Shown piece by piece: positions 52,209-61,439 of a stretch of DNA of 64,000 bases. The notes beneath the pieces were generated by a model. It saw only the letters and a program-made list of their open reading frames with translations, searched no databases and had not been told where the DNA came from. The position numbers and the translations under genes are program-made. This DNA comes from Mesorhizobium caraganae (GTDB lineage Bacteria > Pseudomonadota > Alphaproteobacteria > Rhizobiales > Rhizobiaceae). Each line of letters begins with the position of its first letter. The first letter of the stretch is position 1. The DNA is taken from assembly GCF_016836705.1 (NCBI RefSeq), contig NZ_JAFCGY010000001.1:744001-808000 (forward strand), read 5' to 3'.

Positions 52209-54617
52209 CTACGTCCTCAGCACGCCGCCCGTCTGCTTGCCGACATTGTCGACGATGCGCTTGGCCAGCGCCTCGAAATCCTCGTCGGTCAGCGTCTTCT
52301 CGACCGGCTGGATCGACACCTCGATGGCGATCGATTTCTTGGCGGTACCGAGCGATGCCCCCTCGAAGACGTCGAACACCGAAACGCCTGACACCAGCTT
52401 CTTGTCGGCGGCGAGTGCTGCGCGCACCAGGGTGCCGGCCTCGACAGACTTGTCGACGACGAAAGCGAAGTCGCGCTTCACCGCCTGGAAGGCGGAGAGC
52501 TCCAGCTTCGGCTTGGTTTTCGTCGGCTTGGCCTTCGGCTCGGGCACGGCGTCGATATAGACCTCGAAGCCGCAGATCGGCCCCGAAACGTCGAGCGCCT
52601 CCAGCGTCTTCGGGTGGAATTCGCCGAACGTGCCGAGCACCGTCTTCGGCCCGAGCTTGATCGTGCCGGAACGGCCGGGATGATACCAGGCCGGGCCGCC
52701 CGGTTCGATCTGCAGCCGGTCGACCGGCGCGCCGCAGGCTTCGAGCGCCGCGATCGCATCGGCCTTGGCGTCGAACACGCCGACCGAGCCGGAATTGCCG
52801 GCCCAGCTGCGGCCGGAGCCGTCGAGCTTGGCGGTGCCGCGACGCACGCCGGCGGCAACGCGCCGCTGCTGGTCGGGGCCGTCGCCCTCATAGGTGCCGG
52901 AGACCTCGAACAGCGCGACATCGCCAATGCCCTTGTCGGCATTGCGCTGCGCGGCGGACATCAGCCCCGGCAGCAGCGACGGCCGCATGTCGGACATGTC
53001 GGCGGCGATCGGATTGGCGAGCTTCAAAGCGGTCTGGCCGCCGCCGAACAGTTCGGCATGCCTGGCCGGGATGAACGACCAGGTGACCGCCTCCATCATG
53101 CCGCGCACGGCCAGCGAGCGCTTGGCGGTGCGGGTGCGCACCTGCAGTGTCGTCAGAATCTTTGAATTGACGGCATCGTGGGCGCCAAGCGGCTGCGGCG
53201 CGATGTTGTCGACGCCGTGGATGCGCATGACTTCCTCGACCAGGTCGGCTTTGCCAGCGACATCCGGCCGCCAGGACGGCACCGCGACATCGACGACCTC
53301 GCCCGAACCCTGTGGCTTGAAGCCGAGGCGCGACAGGATGTCGAGGCTTTCCGCCCTGGGCACCTCGATGCCGGTCAGCCGCTTCACTTCCGACAGCGGG
53401 AAGGCAACGATCTTCGGCGTGTGTCCGGCATAGCCGACCACCTCGGTTTCCGTCGGCTCGCCGCCGCAGAACTCCAGCACCAGCTTGGTCGCCAGTTCGA
53501 CGCCGGGCACCATGAATTCAGGGTCGACGCCGCGCTCGAAGCGGTAACGCGCATCGGTAATGATACCGAGCGTGCGGCCGGTGCGGGCTGTGGTGATCGG
53601 GTCCCAAAGCGCGGATTCGATCAGCACGTCGGTGGTGTTTTCATCGCAGCCGGAATGCTCGCCGCCCATGACGCCGGCGATCGATTCGACGCCATTGTCG
53701 TCGGCGATGGCGCACATGTCAGGCGTCAGCGTGTATTCGCGTCCGTCCAGCGCCATGACCTTTTCGCCATCTTTGGCGCGGCGCACGACGAGATTGCCGG
53801 CGACTTTCTTGGCGTCGAACACATGCAGCGGCCGGCCGCGGTCGAAGGTGACGTAATTGGTGATGTCGACCAGCGCGCTGATGGGCCTGAGGCCAATGGC
53901 GATCAGCCGCTGCTGCAGCCATTTCGGCGACGGACCGTTCTTGACGCCGCGCACCAGGCGCAGCGCGAAACCGGGGCAGAGCTCCGGCGCCTCGATCGTC
54001 ACCTTGACCGGCGTCTCGCCTTTGCCCTTGATTGCCTCGACCGGCGCGGTCTTGAGCCGGCCGAGCCCGCTTGCCGCCAGATCCCGGGCAACGCCGTAAA
54101 TGCTGGTCGCATCCGGCCGGTTCGGCGTCAGATTGATCTCGATCACCGGATCGTCGAGATGCGCATAAGCCGCGAAGCTTGTGCCGACAGGCGCATCGGC
54201 CGGCAGGTCGATGATGCCGTTATGCTCATCCGACAGCTCCAGCTCGCGCTCCGAGCACATCATGCCGTGGCTTTCGACGCCGCGGATCTTGCCGACCGTC
54301 AGCGTCACGTCGATGCCGGGCACATAGGTACCGGGCGCAGCGAAGGCGCCGATCAGGCCCGCGCGGGCGTTAGGCGCCCCACAGACGACTTGAACCGGCG
54401 CCTTGCCATCACCGGTGTCGACGGTCAGCACCCGCAGCCGGTCGGCGTCGGGATGCTGCACAGCGGTCAGCACCTTGGCGATGACGAACGGCTTCAGGCT
54501 GGCCTTGTCGTCGACATGCTCGACTTCGAGACCGATTGAGGTCAGCCGCTCGACGATGTCGCTAAGCGTGGCGTCTGTCTCCAGATGATCCTTGAGCCAG
54601 GAAAGGGTGAGTTTCAT
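52209..54617 (-). CDS. pheT: phenylalanyl-tRNA synthetase beta subunit
   Basis: 802 residues from ATG 54617. Order: N-terminal [24 protein letters not shown]/tRNA-binding domain (about 40-150), B3/4 editing domain (about 210-380), B5 (about 400-475), catalytic-like core (about 480-680) and C-terminal anticodon-binding FDX-ACB domain (about 705-800, [14 protein letters not shown]). Forms the alpha2-beta2 enzyme with PheS. Its start overlaps the stop of the preceding GFA gene (ATGA), so it is translationally coupled to GFA rather than directly to pheS. Confidence 0.97.
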   Translation of the reverse strand: MKLTLSWLKDHLETDATLSDIVERLTSIGLEVEHVDDKASLKPFVIAKVLTAVQHPDADRLRVLTVDTGDGKAPVQVVCGAPNARAGLIGAFAAPGTYVPGIDVTLTVGKIRGVESHGMMCSERELELSDEHNGIIDLPADAPVGTSFAAYAHLDDPVIEINLTPNRPDATSIYGVARDLAASGLGRLKTAPVEAIKGKGETPVKVTIEAPELCPGFALRLVRGVKNGPSPKWLQQRLIAIGLRPISALVDITNYVTFDRGRPLHVFDAKKVAGNLVVRRAKDGEKVMALDGREYTLTPDMCAIADDNGVESIAGVMGGEHSGCDENTTDVLIESALWDPITTARTGRTLGIITDARYRFERGVDPEFMVPGVELATKLVLEFCGGEPTETEVVGYAGHTPKIVAFPLSEVKRLTGIEVPRAESLDILSRLGFKPQGSGEVVDVAVPSWRPDVAGKADLVEEVMRIHGVDNIAPQPLGAHDAVNSKILTTLQVRTRTAKRSLAVRGMMEAVTWSFIPARHAELFGGGQTALKLANPIAADMSDMRPSLLPGLMSAAQRNADKGIGDVALFEVSGTYEGDGPDQQRRVAAGVRRGTAKLDGSGRSWAGNSGSVGVFDAKADAIAALEACGAPVDRLQIEPGGPAWYHPGRSGTIKLGPKTVLGTFGEFHPKTLEALDVSGPICGFEVYIDAVPEPKAKPTKTKPKLELSAFQAVKRDFAFVVDKSVEAGTLVRAALAADKKLVSGVSVFDVFEGASLGTAKKSIAIEVSIQPVEKTLTDEDFEALAKRIVDNVGKQTGGVLRT

Positions 54618-55051
54618 CACTGTGTTCCGTTTTGTCTGTGCCCGTCAGGTCTGGGCACGCTTGTCTTCAAATGGCGCGGCAAATCGTCGGGCATATGCAG
54701 GAAAGGCAGCTGCTCGCGCACATGGGCATGGTGCGTCGGCCGGAAATAGGCCGGCATGTCCATGGCGCCGAGCATGAAATAAATGTGGTCTTCCAGCCGC
54801 TCGTAGACATAGGCGATGGGCGAGCCGCAAATGCCGCAGAACGAGCGCGTCACCGGGCCGTTCTCGTACATTTTCAGCGCCTTGCCGGTGAAAGCCACCT
54901 GCGAGGCCATGAAGCCGACAAAGGCCGACACCGGTGCGCCGCTGGCCCGCCGGCAATCGCCGCAATGGCAATAGCTGATGTGGTGCGGTTCGACTGATGC
55001 CTCGAACCGCACCGCGCCGCAGCGGCAGCCACCGGTGTGCGGCGCCGTCAT
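54617..55051 (-). CDS. GFA-family protein (CENP-V/GFA zinc domain) between pheS and pheT
   Basis: 144 residues. Zinc-binding Cys pattern [10 protein letters not shown], then [19 protein letters not shown] and FCGICGSPI. It is the glutathione-dependent formaldehyde-activating (GFA)/CENP-V fold; the first activity claimed for the family (S-hydroxymethylglutathione synthase) is disputed, and most members have no known reaction. ATGA overlaps join it to pheS (55048-55051) and to pheT (54617), so all three form one tightly coupled operon. A gene in this position is unusual. Confidence 0.92.
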   Translation of the reverse strand: MTAPHTGGCRCGAVRFEASVEPHHISYCHCGDCRRASGAPVSAFVGFMASQVAFTGKALKMYENGPVTRSFCGICGSPIAYVYERLEDHIYFMLGAMDMPAYFRPTHHAHVREQLPFLHMPDDLPRHLKTSVPRPDGHRQNGTQ

Positions 55052-56133
55052 GCGGAGAGACCTCCGAACAGCGTCGGCATGTCGAGCGGTCTGAAACCGT
55101 AATGCGACAGCCAGCGCACGTCGGCGTCGAAGAAGGCGCGCAAATCCGGCATGCCGTATTTCAGCATGGCGATGCGGTCGATGCCCATGCCCCAGGCAAA
55201 GCCCTGATACTCGTCGGGATCGAGCCCGCCGGCGCGCAGCACATTGGGATGCACCATGCCGCAGCCGAGGATCTCCATCCAGTCGGTGCCTTCGCCGAAG
55301 CGCACTTCGCCCGGCCGCGAGCGGTCGCACTGGATGTCGACCTCGAGGCTTGGCTCGGTGAACGGGAAGAAGGACGGCCGGAAGCGCATCTTCACCTGCG
55401 GCACCTCGAAGAACGCCTTGCAGAACTCTTCCAGCACCCACTTCATATTGGCGACATTGGCCGTCTTGTCGATCACCAGCCCCTCGACCTGATGGAACAT
55501 CGGCGAGTGGGTGGCGTCCGAATCCTGCCGGTAGGTCTTGCCGGGGATGACGATGCGGATCGGCGGCTTCTGCTTCTCCATGGTGCGGATCTGCACGGGC
55601 GAGGTGTGCGTGCGCAACAGCTTACGCTCACCCTTGTCGTCCGGCTGGAAGAAGAAGGTATCGTGCATCTCGCGCGCCGGATGTCCTTCGGGAAAATTCA
55701 GCGCGGTGAAATTGTAATAGTCGCACTCGACATCGGGACCTTCGGCGATGGCGAAGCCGAGATCGCCGAAGATCGCCGCGATCTCGTCGATGACCTGGCT
55801 GATCGGATGGATGCGGCCGCGCTCGGCCGGCGACTGCCTCACCGGCAGTGTCACGTCGACCGTCTCGGCGGCGAGCCTGGCAGTGACCGCCACATCCTTC
55901 AGCTCGGCCTTGCGCGCCGTCAGCGCCTCGGTGACGCGGTTCTTCAGGCCGTTGATCGCCGGACCCTTGACCTGGCGCTCCTCGGCGCTCATCGCGCCCA
56001 GCGTCTTCAGCATTTCGGAGACCGAGCCCTTCTTACCGAGGGCTGCAACGCGCACCGCTTCGATCGATGCCTCGTCGCCGGCCGAGGCGATGTCGGCCAT
56101 CAGGGAGTTTTCGAGAGTATCCATGTCACTCAT
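55048..56133 (-). CDS. pheS: phenylalanyl-tRNA synthetase alpha subunit
   Basis: 361 residues (358 if ATG 56124 is used). N-terminal coiled-coil (about 1-85), then class II motifs: motif 1 near [19 protein letters not shown], motif 2 [12 protein letters not shown] and motif 3 [34 protein letters not shown] is the active-site region. Charges tRNA-Phe together with PheT. A dispersed repeat (copy 3) lies just upstream and may hold its promoter. The GFA gene starts inside its stop codon. Confidence 0.97.
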   Translation of the reverse strand: MSDMDTLENSLMADIASAGDEASIEAVRVAALGKKGSVSEMLKTLGAMSAEERQVKGPAINGLKNRVTEALTARKAELKDVAVTARLAAETVDVTLPVRQSPAERGRIHPISQVIDEIAAIFGDLGFAIAEGPDVECDYYNFTALNFPEGHPAREMHDTFFFQPDDKGERKLLRTHTSPVQIRTMEKQKPPIRIVIPGKTYRQDSDATHSPMFHQVEGLVIDKTANVANMKWVLEEFCKAFFEVPQVKMRFRPSFFPFTEPSLEVDIQCDRSRPGEVRFGEGTDWMEILGCGMVHPNVLRAGGLDPDEYQGFAWGMGIDRIAMLKYGMPDLRAFFDADVRWLSHYGFRPLDMPTLFGGLSA

Positions 56134-56150
56134 GTTCCAGACCCGATCAG

Positions 56151-56210
56151 AGCAATTCCAGCAAAAGTGCGAAACGGGTTTCCGTCCGGAATTGCGTAAA
56201 ACAAAGACGC
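56151..56210. repeat. dispersed palindromic repeat, copy 3
   Basis: AGCAATTCCAGCAAAAGTGC, then GTTTCCGTCCGGAATTGC and a GTAAAACAAAGA tail. It is the inverse orientation of copies 1 and 2 and the most complete one. It lies 18 nt upstream of the pheS start. Confidence 0.8.
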
Positions 56211-56225
56211 TCTAGGCATAAGAAA

Positions 56226-56254
56226 AACCCGCGCCAGCCGTGCCAGCGCGGGTT
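56226..56254 (-). terminator. terminator of rpmI-rplT
   Basis: AACCCGCGC (56226-56234) pairs with GCGCGGGTT (56246-56254). Read on the minus strand it is followed by TTTTTC. It is 40 nt past the rplT stop and separates rplT from pheS. Confidence 0.85.
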
Positions 56255-56293
56255 CCCCAAATCAAGTGTTGAATAGCTTGGGAAGCGCTGGTC

Positions 56294-56695
56294 TTAGGCG
56301 ACAGCGCTTTCAAAAGCATTCGGCGTGGTGTTCTTCAGATATTCGAGCGCGACCTTGGCCTTGGCGACCAGGGCGGCGAAAGCCTGCGGCTCATGGATGG
56401 CCATGTCGGACAGGATCTTGCGATCGATCTCGATGCCGGCCTTGTTGAGGCCGTCGATGAAGCGGCCATAGGTCAGGCCATGCTCGTGGGTCGCGGCGTT
56501 GATGCGCTGAATCCACAGCGCGCGGAACGAGCGCTTGCGGTTCTTGCGGTCGCGGTAAGCGTACTGCAACGACTTTTCCACCGCCTGCTTGGCGATGCGG
56601 ATGGTGTTCTTGCGGCGGCCGTAGAAGCCTTTGGCGGCTTTCAGGACCTTCTTGTGCTTGGCGTGCGAGGTGACGCCTCTTTTTACGCGTGCCAT
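56294..56695 (-). CDS. rplT: 50S ribosomal protein L20
   Basis: 133 residues. Pattern [59 protein letters not shown] and [16 protein letters not shown]: a clear L20. It binds 23S rRNA early in assembly and in some bacteria represses its own operon. 38 nt after rpmI. The C-terminus ([17 protein letters not shown]) is slightly extended, as in other alphaproteobacteria. Confidence 0.98.
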   Translation of the reverse strand: MARVKRGVTSHAKHKKVLKAAKGFYGRRKNTIRIAKQAVEKSLQYAYRDRKNRKRSFRALWIQRINAATHEHGLTYGRFIDGLNKAGIEIDRKILSDMAIHEPQAFAALVAKAKVALEYLKNTTPNAFESAVA

Positions 56696-56733
56696 GTCAT
56701 GATCTCCTTAAAAACGCTGTTCCGACCGAATGC

Positions 56734-56937
56734 TCAGAGGCCGTTCGGCAGAAAATTCTTGATGACCTTCTTGCCGTCCGGTTCAGCCAGAACCATCGTG
56801 CCGCGGGCATTTCGAATGAACTTGTTGGAACGCTTGATCATGCCGTGACGCTTGCCGGCCGCAGCCGACAGGACTTTACCCGTACCTGTGATCTTGAACC
56901 GCTTCTTGGCGGCCGACTTGGTCTTCATCTTGGGCAT
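56734..56937 (-). CDS. rpmI: 50S ribosomal protein L35
   Basis: 67 residues: [20 protein letters not shown], the [19 protein letters not shown] core and the ending FLPNGL. ATG at 56937 gives the exact family length; the 96-residue reading from 57024 is rejected. First gene of rpmI-rplT. A hairpin at 57015-57046 and the IS pair lie upstream, separating it from the methyltransferase and infC. Confidence 0.97.
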   Translation of the reverse strand: MPKMKTKSAAKKRFKITGTGKVLSAAAGKRHGMIKRSNKFIRNARGTMVLAEPDGKKVIKNFLPNGL

Positions 56938-57014
56938 TTTGCTACTCCGTATTGGTGGCGCACAATCGCGCTTCTTGTTCGCTTCGGGCGGACCAAAAGC
57001 CCGAAAAGCAAATG

Positions 57015-57049
57015 AAACCGCCACGGCATGCCCTGCCGGGCGGTTTTTT
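57015..57049. terminator. hairpin upstream of rpmI with T-run on the plus strand
   Basis: AAACCGCC (57015-57022) pairs with GGCGGTTT (57039-57046), with an inner CGGCA/TGCCG stem. A run of six T follows on the plus strand and an imperfect T-rich stretch on the minus strand. It may stop minus-strand readthrough before rpmI or plus-strand transcripts. Confidence 0.55.
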
Positions 57050-57104
57050 GGAACGCGGTCCTATACGTCAAAGCAGGCGCGCGCGCAACACCTCAGGCGC
57101 TGCG

Positions 57105-58441
57105 TGTCGTAAGCACACGAGTTGTCCGGATTAGGTAGCACGCGAGTTGTCCGGTTTTATCGCCAGCGAATGGGGCTGGGGATGAAGCGGGCAGCATGGC
57201 TACAGGACCGGAGAATGCAGAAGTTTCGGGATGTTTTGAGCCGCTGGAATGGCGGCGACCTTTCGATGATGGAGGCAGGCGAGTTGCTGGGCATGTCGGA
57301 GCGGCAATTCCGGCGTTATCGCGACCGATATGAAGAGGCCGGGGACGCTGGGTTGCTCGACCGGCGTTTGGGCAAGCTTTCGACGCGCCGGGTGCCAGCG
57401 GAAGCGATCGAGGAGATGCTGGAGCTTTATCGCCATCGTTACCTTGGCTGGAACGTGAAGCATTTCCACGAGCACCTGCTGCGCGATCACGATTTCAGCT
57501 GGGGCTACACCTTCATCAAGACGCAGCTTCATGCGGCTGGGCTGGTGGAACGGGCCAAGCGGCGCGGTGCTCACCGGCGCAAGCGCGAACGCAAGCCGTG
57601 CGAGGGAATGATGCTGCATCAGGATGGCAGCCGTCATCAATGGCTGGCGGGTGGGCCGATGCTGGATCTGATCGTGACGATGGACGATGCGACGAGCACG
57701 ATCTATTCGGCCTTCCTGATCGAGGAGGAAGGCACGGCGTCGAGCTTTCAGGGGCTCCTGGAGACGTTCGTTGCCAAGGGACTGCCATCGAGCCTCTACA
57801 GCGATCGCGGCAGCCACTATTTCGTGACGCTCAAGGCCGGCGGGACTGTCGACAAGATCCGCTTGACCCAGGTCGGCCGGGCCCTCGGCCGGCTCGGCAT
57901 CGAACATATTCCAGCCTATTCTCCTGAAGCGCGGGGCCGCTCCGAGCGGATGTTCTCGACCTTGCAGGACCGGCTGCCGAGGGAACTGGCACTGGCCGGC
58001 ATTGCCGATATCGAGGCCGCCAACCACTTCATCGCACAGACCTATCTGCCGGCCCACAATGCCCGCTTCGCCAGGCCGGCAGCGGTCGAAGACAGCGCCT
58101 TTGTCGCCGCCGACCCGCAACAACTGGCCCAGATCCTGTGCATCGAGGAGGAGCGCGTCGTTGCCCGCGACAACACGATCGCTTTCGCGCGGCTGCGATT
58201 GCAGCTGCCGAAAAGTCCGATCCGGCATCACTTTGTCAAAGCCACCGTCAAGATCAGGCAATACCCGGATGGGACGCTTGCGATCTTCCACGGGCCGCGC
58301 CGCATTGCGCGATACATGCCTGATGGCGCCGCAATCGAGGAAACTTGCCCCATCAGGCAAGCCGCGTGAACCGCTTCGACGCAAAACAGAAGCGGACAAA
58401 TGATGTGCTACCAAACCGGACAACTTGATTAGCTATCGACA
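57105..58441 (+). mobile_element. insertion sequence, ISNCY/IS1202-type, full-length copy
   Basis: 1337 bp bounded by imperfect terminal inverted repeats: left end TGTCGTAAGCACACGAGTTG then TCCGG, right end (inverse) TGTCGATAGCTAATCAAGTT then GTCCGG. The motif AGTTGTCCGG recurs twice at the left end (57118-57127 and 57144-57153). 16-bp direct repeats flank it. One intact transposase gene fills it. It has inserted in the gap between the ICMT-like gene and rpmI. Confidence 0.92.
57182..58369 (+). CDS. ISNCY-family transposase (DDE)
   Basis: 395 residues from ATG 57182. N-terminal HTH: LSMMEAGELLGMSERQFRRY, then EEAGDAGLLDRRLGK. The DDE core has D in IVTMDDATSTI, D in LYSDRGSHYF and E in PAYSPEARGRSERMF. 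The C-terminal tail is beta-rich (FVKATVKIRQYPDGTLAIFH). In this copy the ribosome binding site reads ATGGGGCTGGGG, one base shorter than GGAGGCTGGGG in the neighbouring deleted copy, which may lower its translation. An in-frame reading can also begin at 57122. Confidence 0.92.
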   Translation: MKRAAWLQDRRMQKFRDVLSRWNGGDLSMMEAGELLGMSERQFRRYRDRYEEAGDAGLLDRRLGKLSTRRVPAEAIEEMLELYRHRYLGWNVKHFHEHLLRDHDFSWGYTFIKTQLHAAGLVERAKRRGAHRRKRERKPCEGMMLHQDGSRHQWLAGGPMLDLIVTMDDATSTIYSAFLIEEEGTASSFQGLLETFVAKGLPSSLYSDRGSHYFVTLKAGGTVDKIRLTQVGRALGRLGIEHIPAYSPEARGRSERMFSTLQDRLPRELALAGIADIEAANHFIAQTYLPAHNARFARPAAVEDSAFVAADPQQLAQILCIEEERVVARDNTIAFARLRLQLPKSPIRHHFVKATVKIRQYPDGTLAIFHGPRRIARYMPDGAAIEETCPIRQAA

Positions 58442-58457
58442 CACCTCAGGCGCTGCG

Positions 58458-59054
58458 TGTCGTAAGCACACGAGTTGTCCGGATTAGGTAGCACGCGAGT
58501 TGTCCGGTTTTATCGCCAGCGAATGGAGGCTGGGGATGAAGCGGGCAGCGTGGCTACAGGACCGGAGAATGCAGAAGTTTCGGGATGTTTTGAGCCGCTG
58601 GAATGGCGGCGATCTTTCGATGATGGAGGCAGGCGAGTTGCTGGGCATGTCGGAGCGGCAATTCCGGCGTTATCGCGACCGATATGAAGAGGCCGGGGAC
58701 GCTGGGTTGCTCGACCGGCGTTTGGGCAAGCTTTCGACGCGCCGGGTGCCAGCGGAAGCGATCGAGGAGATGCTGGAGCTTTATCGCCATCGTTACCTTG
58801 GCTGGAACGTGAAGCATTTCCACGAGCACCTGCTGCGCGATCACGATTTCAGCTGGGGCTACACCTTCATCAAGACGCAGCTTCATGCGCTTGCGATCTT
58901 CCACGGGCCGCGCCGCATTGCACGATACATGCCTGATGGCGCCGCAATCGAGGAAACTTGCCCCATCAGGCAAGCCGCGTGAACCGCTTCGACGCAAAAC
59001 AGAAGCGGACAAATGATGTGCTGCCAAACCGGACAACTTGATTAGCTATCGACA
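58458..59054 (+). mobile_element. internally deleted copy of the same IS, in tandem
   Basis: 597 bp with the same left and right ends as the full copy, sharing the central 16-bp repeat with it. Relative to the full copy 741 bp are missing, with a 2-bp CG microhomology at the junction near 58888, and one base is gained before the start codon. A few point differences (for example ACC/ATC codons, GCAC/GCGC) show that the two copies have diverged. Confidence 0.9.
58536..58982 (+). CDS. transposase derivative lacking the catalytic core (in-frame deletion)
   Basis: 148 residues from ATG 58536, with a better ribosome binding site (GGAGG) than the full copy. It keeps the complete N-terminal HTH region (about residues 1-117), then jumps in frame at TQLHALAIFHGPRR into the last 30 residues of the transposase. 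The missing 247 residues contain all DDE residues, so it cannot catalyse transposition but could still bind IS ends. Such products can act as inhibitors; that is inference. Confidence 0.8.
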   Translation: MKRAAWLQDRRMQKFRDVLSRWNGGDLSMMEAGELLGMSERQFRRYRDRYEEAGDAGLLDRRLGKLSTRRVPAEAIEEMLELYRHRYLGWNVKHFHEHLLRDHDFSWGYTFIKTQLHALAIFHGPRRIARYMPDGAAIEETCPIRQAA

Positions 59055-59086
59055 CACCTCAGGCGCTGCGACGCTCTGTCCGATTA

Positions 59087-59725
59087 TCAAGGCAGGCGGA
59101 ACAATACCGGCAGGATCCCCGACTGCTGGGCGCCATCGATGGTCTCGAACACCGGCAGCGCCACCAGGAACACCAGCCCGTCGAGCAAGGTGGTCAGCAA
59201 AAGCCGTGGCTTGAAGCTGCCGGTATCGCCTTCCTGGTAGAGCGACAGATTGGGAAAGAAGCGCGGCACTCGCGCCAGATAGGCCTGGTAAGGTGCGCCG
59301 AGCACTTCCTTGAGATAGCGCTCTTCGCGCAGGATGACGATGTGGAAGGCGCCGGCACACAAAAGCGCAAACAGGATGATGCCGGAAAACGAGCCGATCT
59401 GCGCCCCGACGCCGGCGGCAGCAATGGTCGAGAACACATAGAGCGGGTTGCGGGTAATCGAATACGGGCCGCCGGTCACCACTTCGGAAGATTTGCGGCC
59501 GCCGATGTAAAGTGTCGACCACAAGCGGCCGACAACGCCGAGGAAGATCAACAGAACGCCGAACATCTCGATCGTCTCGTGCACCGGGGTCTCCGGCGGA
59601 AAAGTCGACTGGCCGAACAGCAGTGCGGCAAACAGCACCACCACCAGCACCGCAAGCACCATCCTGCGCATGTGCTGGTAGCCGCCCAGCTCCTTGACGG
59701 GCGCAGGATTGATTTCATTGGCCAT
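59087..59725 (-). CDS. isoprenylcysteine methyltransferase-like membrane protein
   Basis: 212 residues with about five membrane helices. SAM-binding signature: TGGPYSITRNPLYVF, then after a helix EERYLKEVLGAPYQAYLARV. The rest (RFFPNLSLYQ) is typical for bacterial ICMT-like proteins that often stand beside infC or ribosomal genes in rhizobia. The substrate is unknown. The IS pair begins 16 nt after its stop, so its terminator has probably been displaced. Confidence 0.87.
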   Translation of the reverse strand: MANEINPAPVKELGGYQHMRRMVLAVLVVVLFAALLFGQSTFPPETPVHETIEMFGVLLIFLGVVGRLWSTLYIGGRKSSEVVTGGPYSITRNPLYVFSTIAAAGVGAQIGSFSGIILFALLCAGAFHIVILREERYLKEVLGAPYQAYLARVPRFFPNLSLYQEGDTGSFKPRLLLTTLLDGLVFLVALPVFETIDGAQQSGILPVLFRLP

Positions 59726-59870
59726 GCCGGGAATCCGATCGTGGAAAAGCTTTGCCGGCGATCGCGGCGTCTGCCAAGAAAACAGGCGTCCCGCCGATCG
59801 CCGGGACGCCGTGGGCCATGATTCAGGCGGATTTAGAGCGCGACGCCACGCCTGAACACAACGTGATCCA

Positions 59871-59910
59871 AAGCAATTCCAGGAATTGCTTCAAAACAAA
59901 GAGATTCTAG
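59871..59910. repeat. dispersed palindromic repeat, copy 4 (core deleted)
   Basis: AAGCAATTCC and GGAATTGCTT meet around a single A, a perfect palindrome. The tail CAAAACAAAGAGATTCTAG matches that of copy 3. The inner GGAAAAGTG...CCGTCC core is missing. It abuts the infC stop. Confidence 0.75.
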
Positions 59911-60443
59911 CGCGGCGCCAGCACCATCATCATCTGGCGGCCTTCGAGCTTCGGTTCGGCTTCGACCTTGGCGATGGTCGACACTTCCTCGCGCACCTTG
60001 TTCAGGAGCTGCATGCCGAGTTCCATATGCGCCATTTCGCGGCCGCGGAAGCGCAGCGTCAGCTTGACCTTGTCGCCTTCCTCGAAGAAGCGCCGCACGG
60101 CCTTCATCTTGGTCTCGTAGTCATGGCTGTCGATGTTCGGGCGCATCTTGATCTCTTTGATCTCGATGACCTTCTGGTTCTTGCGCGCCTCGGCCGCCTT
60201 CTTCTGGTTGGCGTATTTCAGTTTGCCGAGATCGAGGATTTTTACGACAGGCGGCACCGCATTGGGCGATATCTCGACCAGATCGAGCCCGGCCTCTTCG
60301 GCGAGCAGCAATGCGTCGTTGATGGAGACATCGCCTCGGTTCTGGCCTTCGGCGTCGATGAGCTGGACCCGGGGAACCCGGATATCACGGTTGGAGCGCG
60401 GGCCATCCTTGGTGGGCGCCGCTGCTTTGAAAGGTCTGCGAAT
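59907..60443 (-). CDS. infC: translation initiation factor IF-3 (ATT start)
   Basis: 178 residues. N-domain: [39 protein letters not shown] and [16 protein letters not shown]-domain: [38 protein letters not shown] and [16 protein letters not shown]. No ATG, GTG or TTG gives a full protein. The family start ([14 protein letters not shown]) is preceded by ATT at 60443 with AAGGAG upstream. ATT/AUU is the classic infC start that allows IF-3 autorepression. An in-frame TTG at 60311 would lose 44 residues. Confidence 0.95.
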   Translation of the reverse strand: MRRPFKAAAPTKDGPRSNRDIRVPRVQLIDAEGQNRGDVSINDALLLAEEAGLDLVEISPNAVPPVVKILDLGKLKYANQKKAAEARKNQKVIEIKEIKMRPNIDSHDYETKMKAVRRFFEEGDKVKLTLRFRGREMAHMELGMQLLNKVREEVSTIAKVEAEPKLEGRQMMMVLAPR

Positions 60444-60662
60444 GGTCGTGGTCTCCTTGGCCGTTTCGTTCAGGGTTCAAGTCTAGAAATATTCGGGACG
60501 CGCCAATGTGGTGAGCGCGCGGGCGGAGTCAATAGCACAGCGCTGACGGAAAATCACCCTGAACGCTGGCCTGCACCAAACAAAGGATATAGCGGGCACT
60601 TTCCGCTTCGCCTTTGCCTGTGCCAAAAGACCGGCGAGGAAAATCAGGACTGACAGATCGCC

Positions 60663-61433
60663 ATGACCGCGACCACCCCGACCGCGCTGGATATCCAGGG
60701 AATCAGCATCGCGGTGCGCCATGAGGCGGGCGCGACGCCCGGCATCGTCTGGCTCGGCGGCTACAAATCCGACATGCTGGGCACGAAGGCCGAGACGCTG
60801 TCTGATTGGGCAGCCCGCGAAGGCCGAGCTTTCCTGCGCCATGACTATTCCGGCCATGGGGAATCGGGCGGCGCGTTTGCCGACGGCACCATCTCGAAAT
60901 GGCTCGGCGAGAGCCTCGCCGTCTTCCGCCGTTTCACCAAGGGCAGGCAGGTGCTGGTCGGCTCCTCGATGGGCGCATGGATTGCGCTGCGCATGGTGCA
61001 GGAACTGCGCAAGGCTGGCGACACCAGTGTCGTCGGCCTGGTACTGCTCGCCCCGGCGCCGGATTTCACCAACGAACTGGTCGAGCCGGCGCTAACCGCG
61101 GCACAGAAGCGCGACCTCAAGAAGAAGGGCTTTTTCGAGGAGCCGTCGGACTATTCCGCCGACCCTTACATCTACACGCGCGCTCTGATCGAGGACGGCC
61201 GCAACAACCGGGTGATGACCGGGCCGATCGACACCCATTGCCCTGTCCACATCCTGCAGGGTCTGGCCGATGCGGACGTGCCGGCAAGCCATGCGCTGAA
61301 GCTGGTCTCCCTGCTGCCGGCCGACGACGTGACCTTGTCGCTCATTCCCGATGGCGATCACCGCCTGTCACGGCCGCAGGATCTCGACATGCTGCTGAGA
61401 GCCGTGAGCGACATGGTCCAGCGGGCGGGTTAG
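60663..61433 (+). CDS. alpha/beta hydrolase (serine)
   Basis: 256 residues. Oxyanion region WLGGYKSDM, then DYSGHGESGG. The nucleophile elbow is VGSSMGAWIALRM; the acid is in LQGLADADVPASHAL and the His in IPDGDHRLSRPQD. The layout fits small carboxylesterase/palmitoyl-thioesterase (ABHD10-like) proteins. Divergent from infC. The BenE-type gene begins 7 nt after its stop, so both are one operon. Confidence 0.9.
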   Translation: MTATTPTALDIQGISIAVRHEAGATPGIVWLGGYKSDMLGTKAETLSDWAAREGRAFLRHDYSGHGESGGAFADGTISKWLGESLAVFRRFTKGRQVLVGSSMGAWIALRMVQELRKAGDTSVVGLVLLAPAPDFTNELVEPALTAAQKRDLKKKGFFEEPSDYSADPYIYTRALIEDGRNNRVMTGPIDTHCPVHILQGLADADVPASHALKLVSLLPADDVTLSLIPDGDHRLSRPQDLDMLLRAVSDMVQRAG

Positions 61434-61439
61434 GTTAGA

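Larger units (their letters stand above)
57089..59070. repeat. three 16-bp direct repeats flanking the two IS copies
   Basis: CACCTCAGGCGCTGCG occurs exactly at 57089-57104, 58442-58457 and 59055-59070. The first and second flank the full IS, the second and third flank the deleted IS. This is the target duplication shared by both copies. Confidence 0.93.

Noticed and set aside
53178..54539. 453-residue frame antisense to pheT
   Set aside because: pheT is unambiguous; the opposite frame is a shadow with Asp/Arg/His-rich composition.
57105..59054. Composite transposon made of two IS copies
   Set aside because: Nothing but the shared 16-bp repeat lies between the copies, so no cargo is carried.
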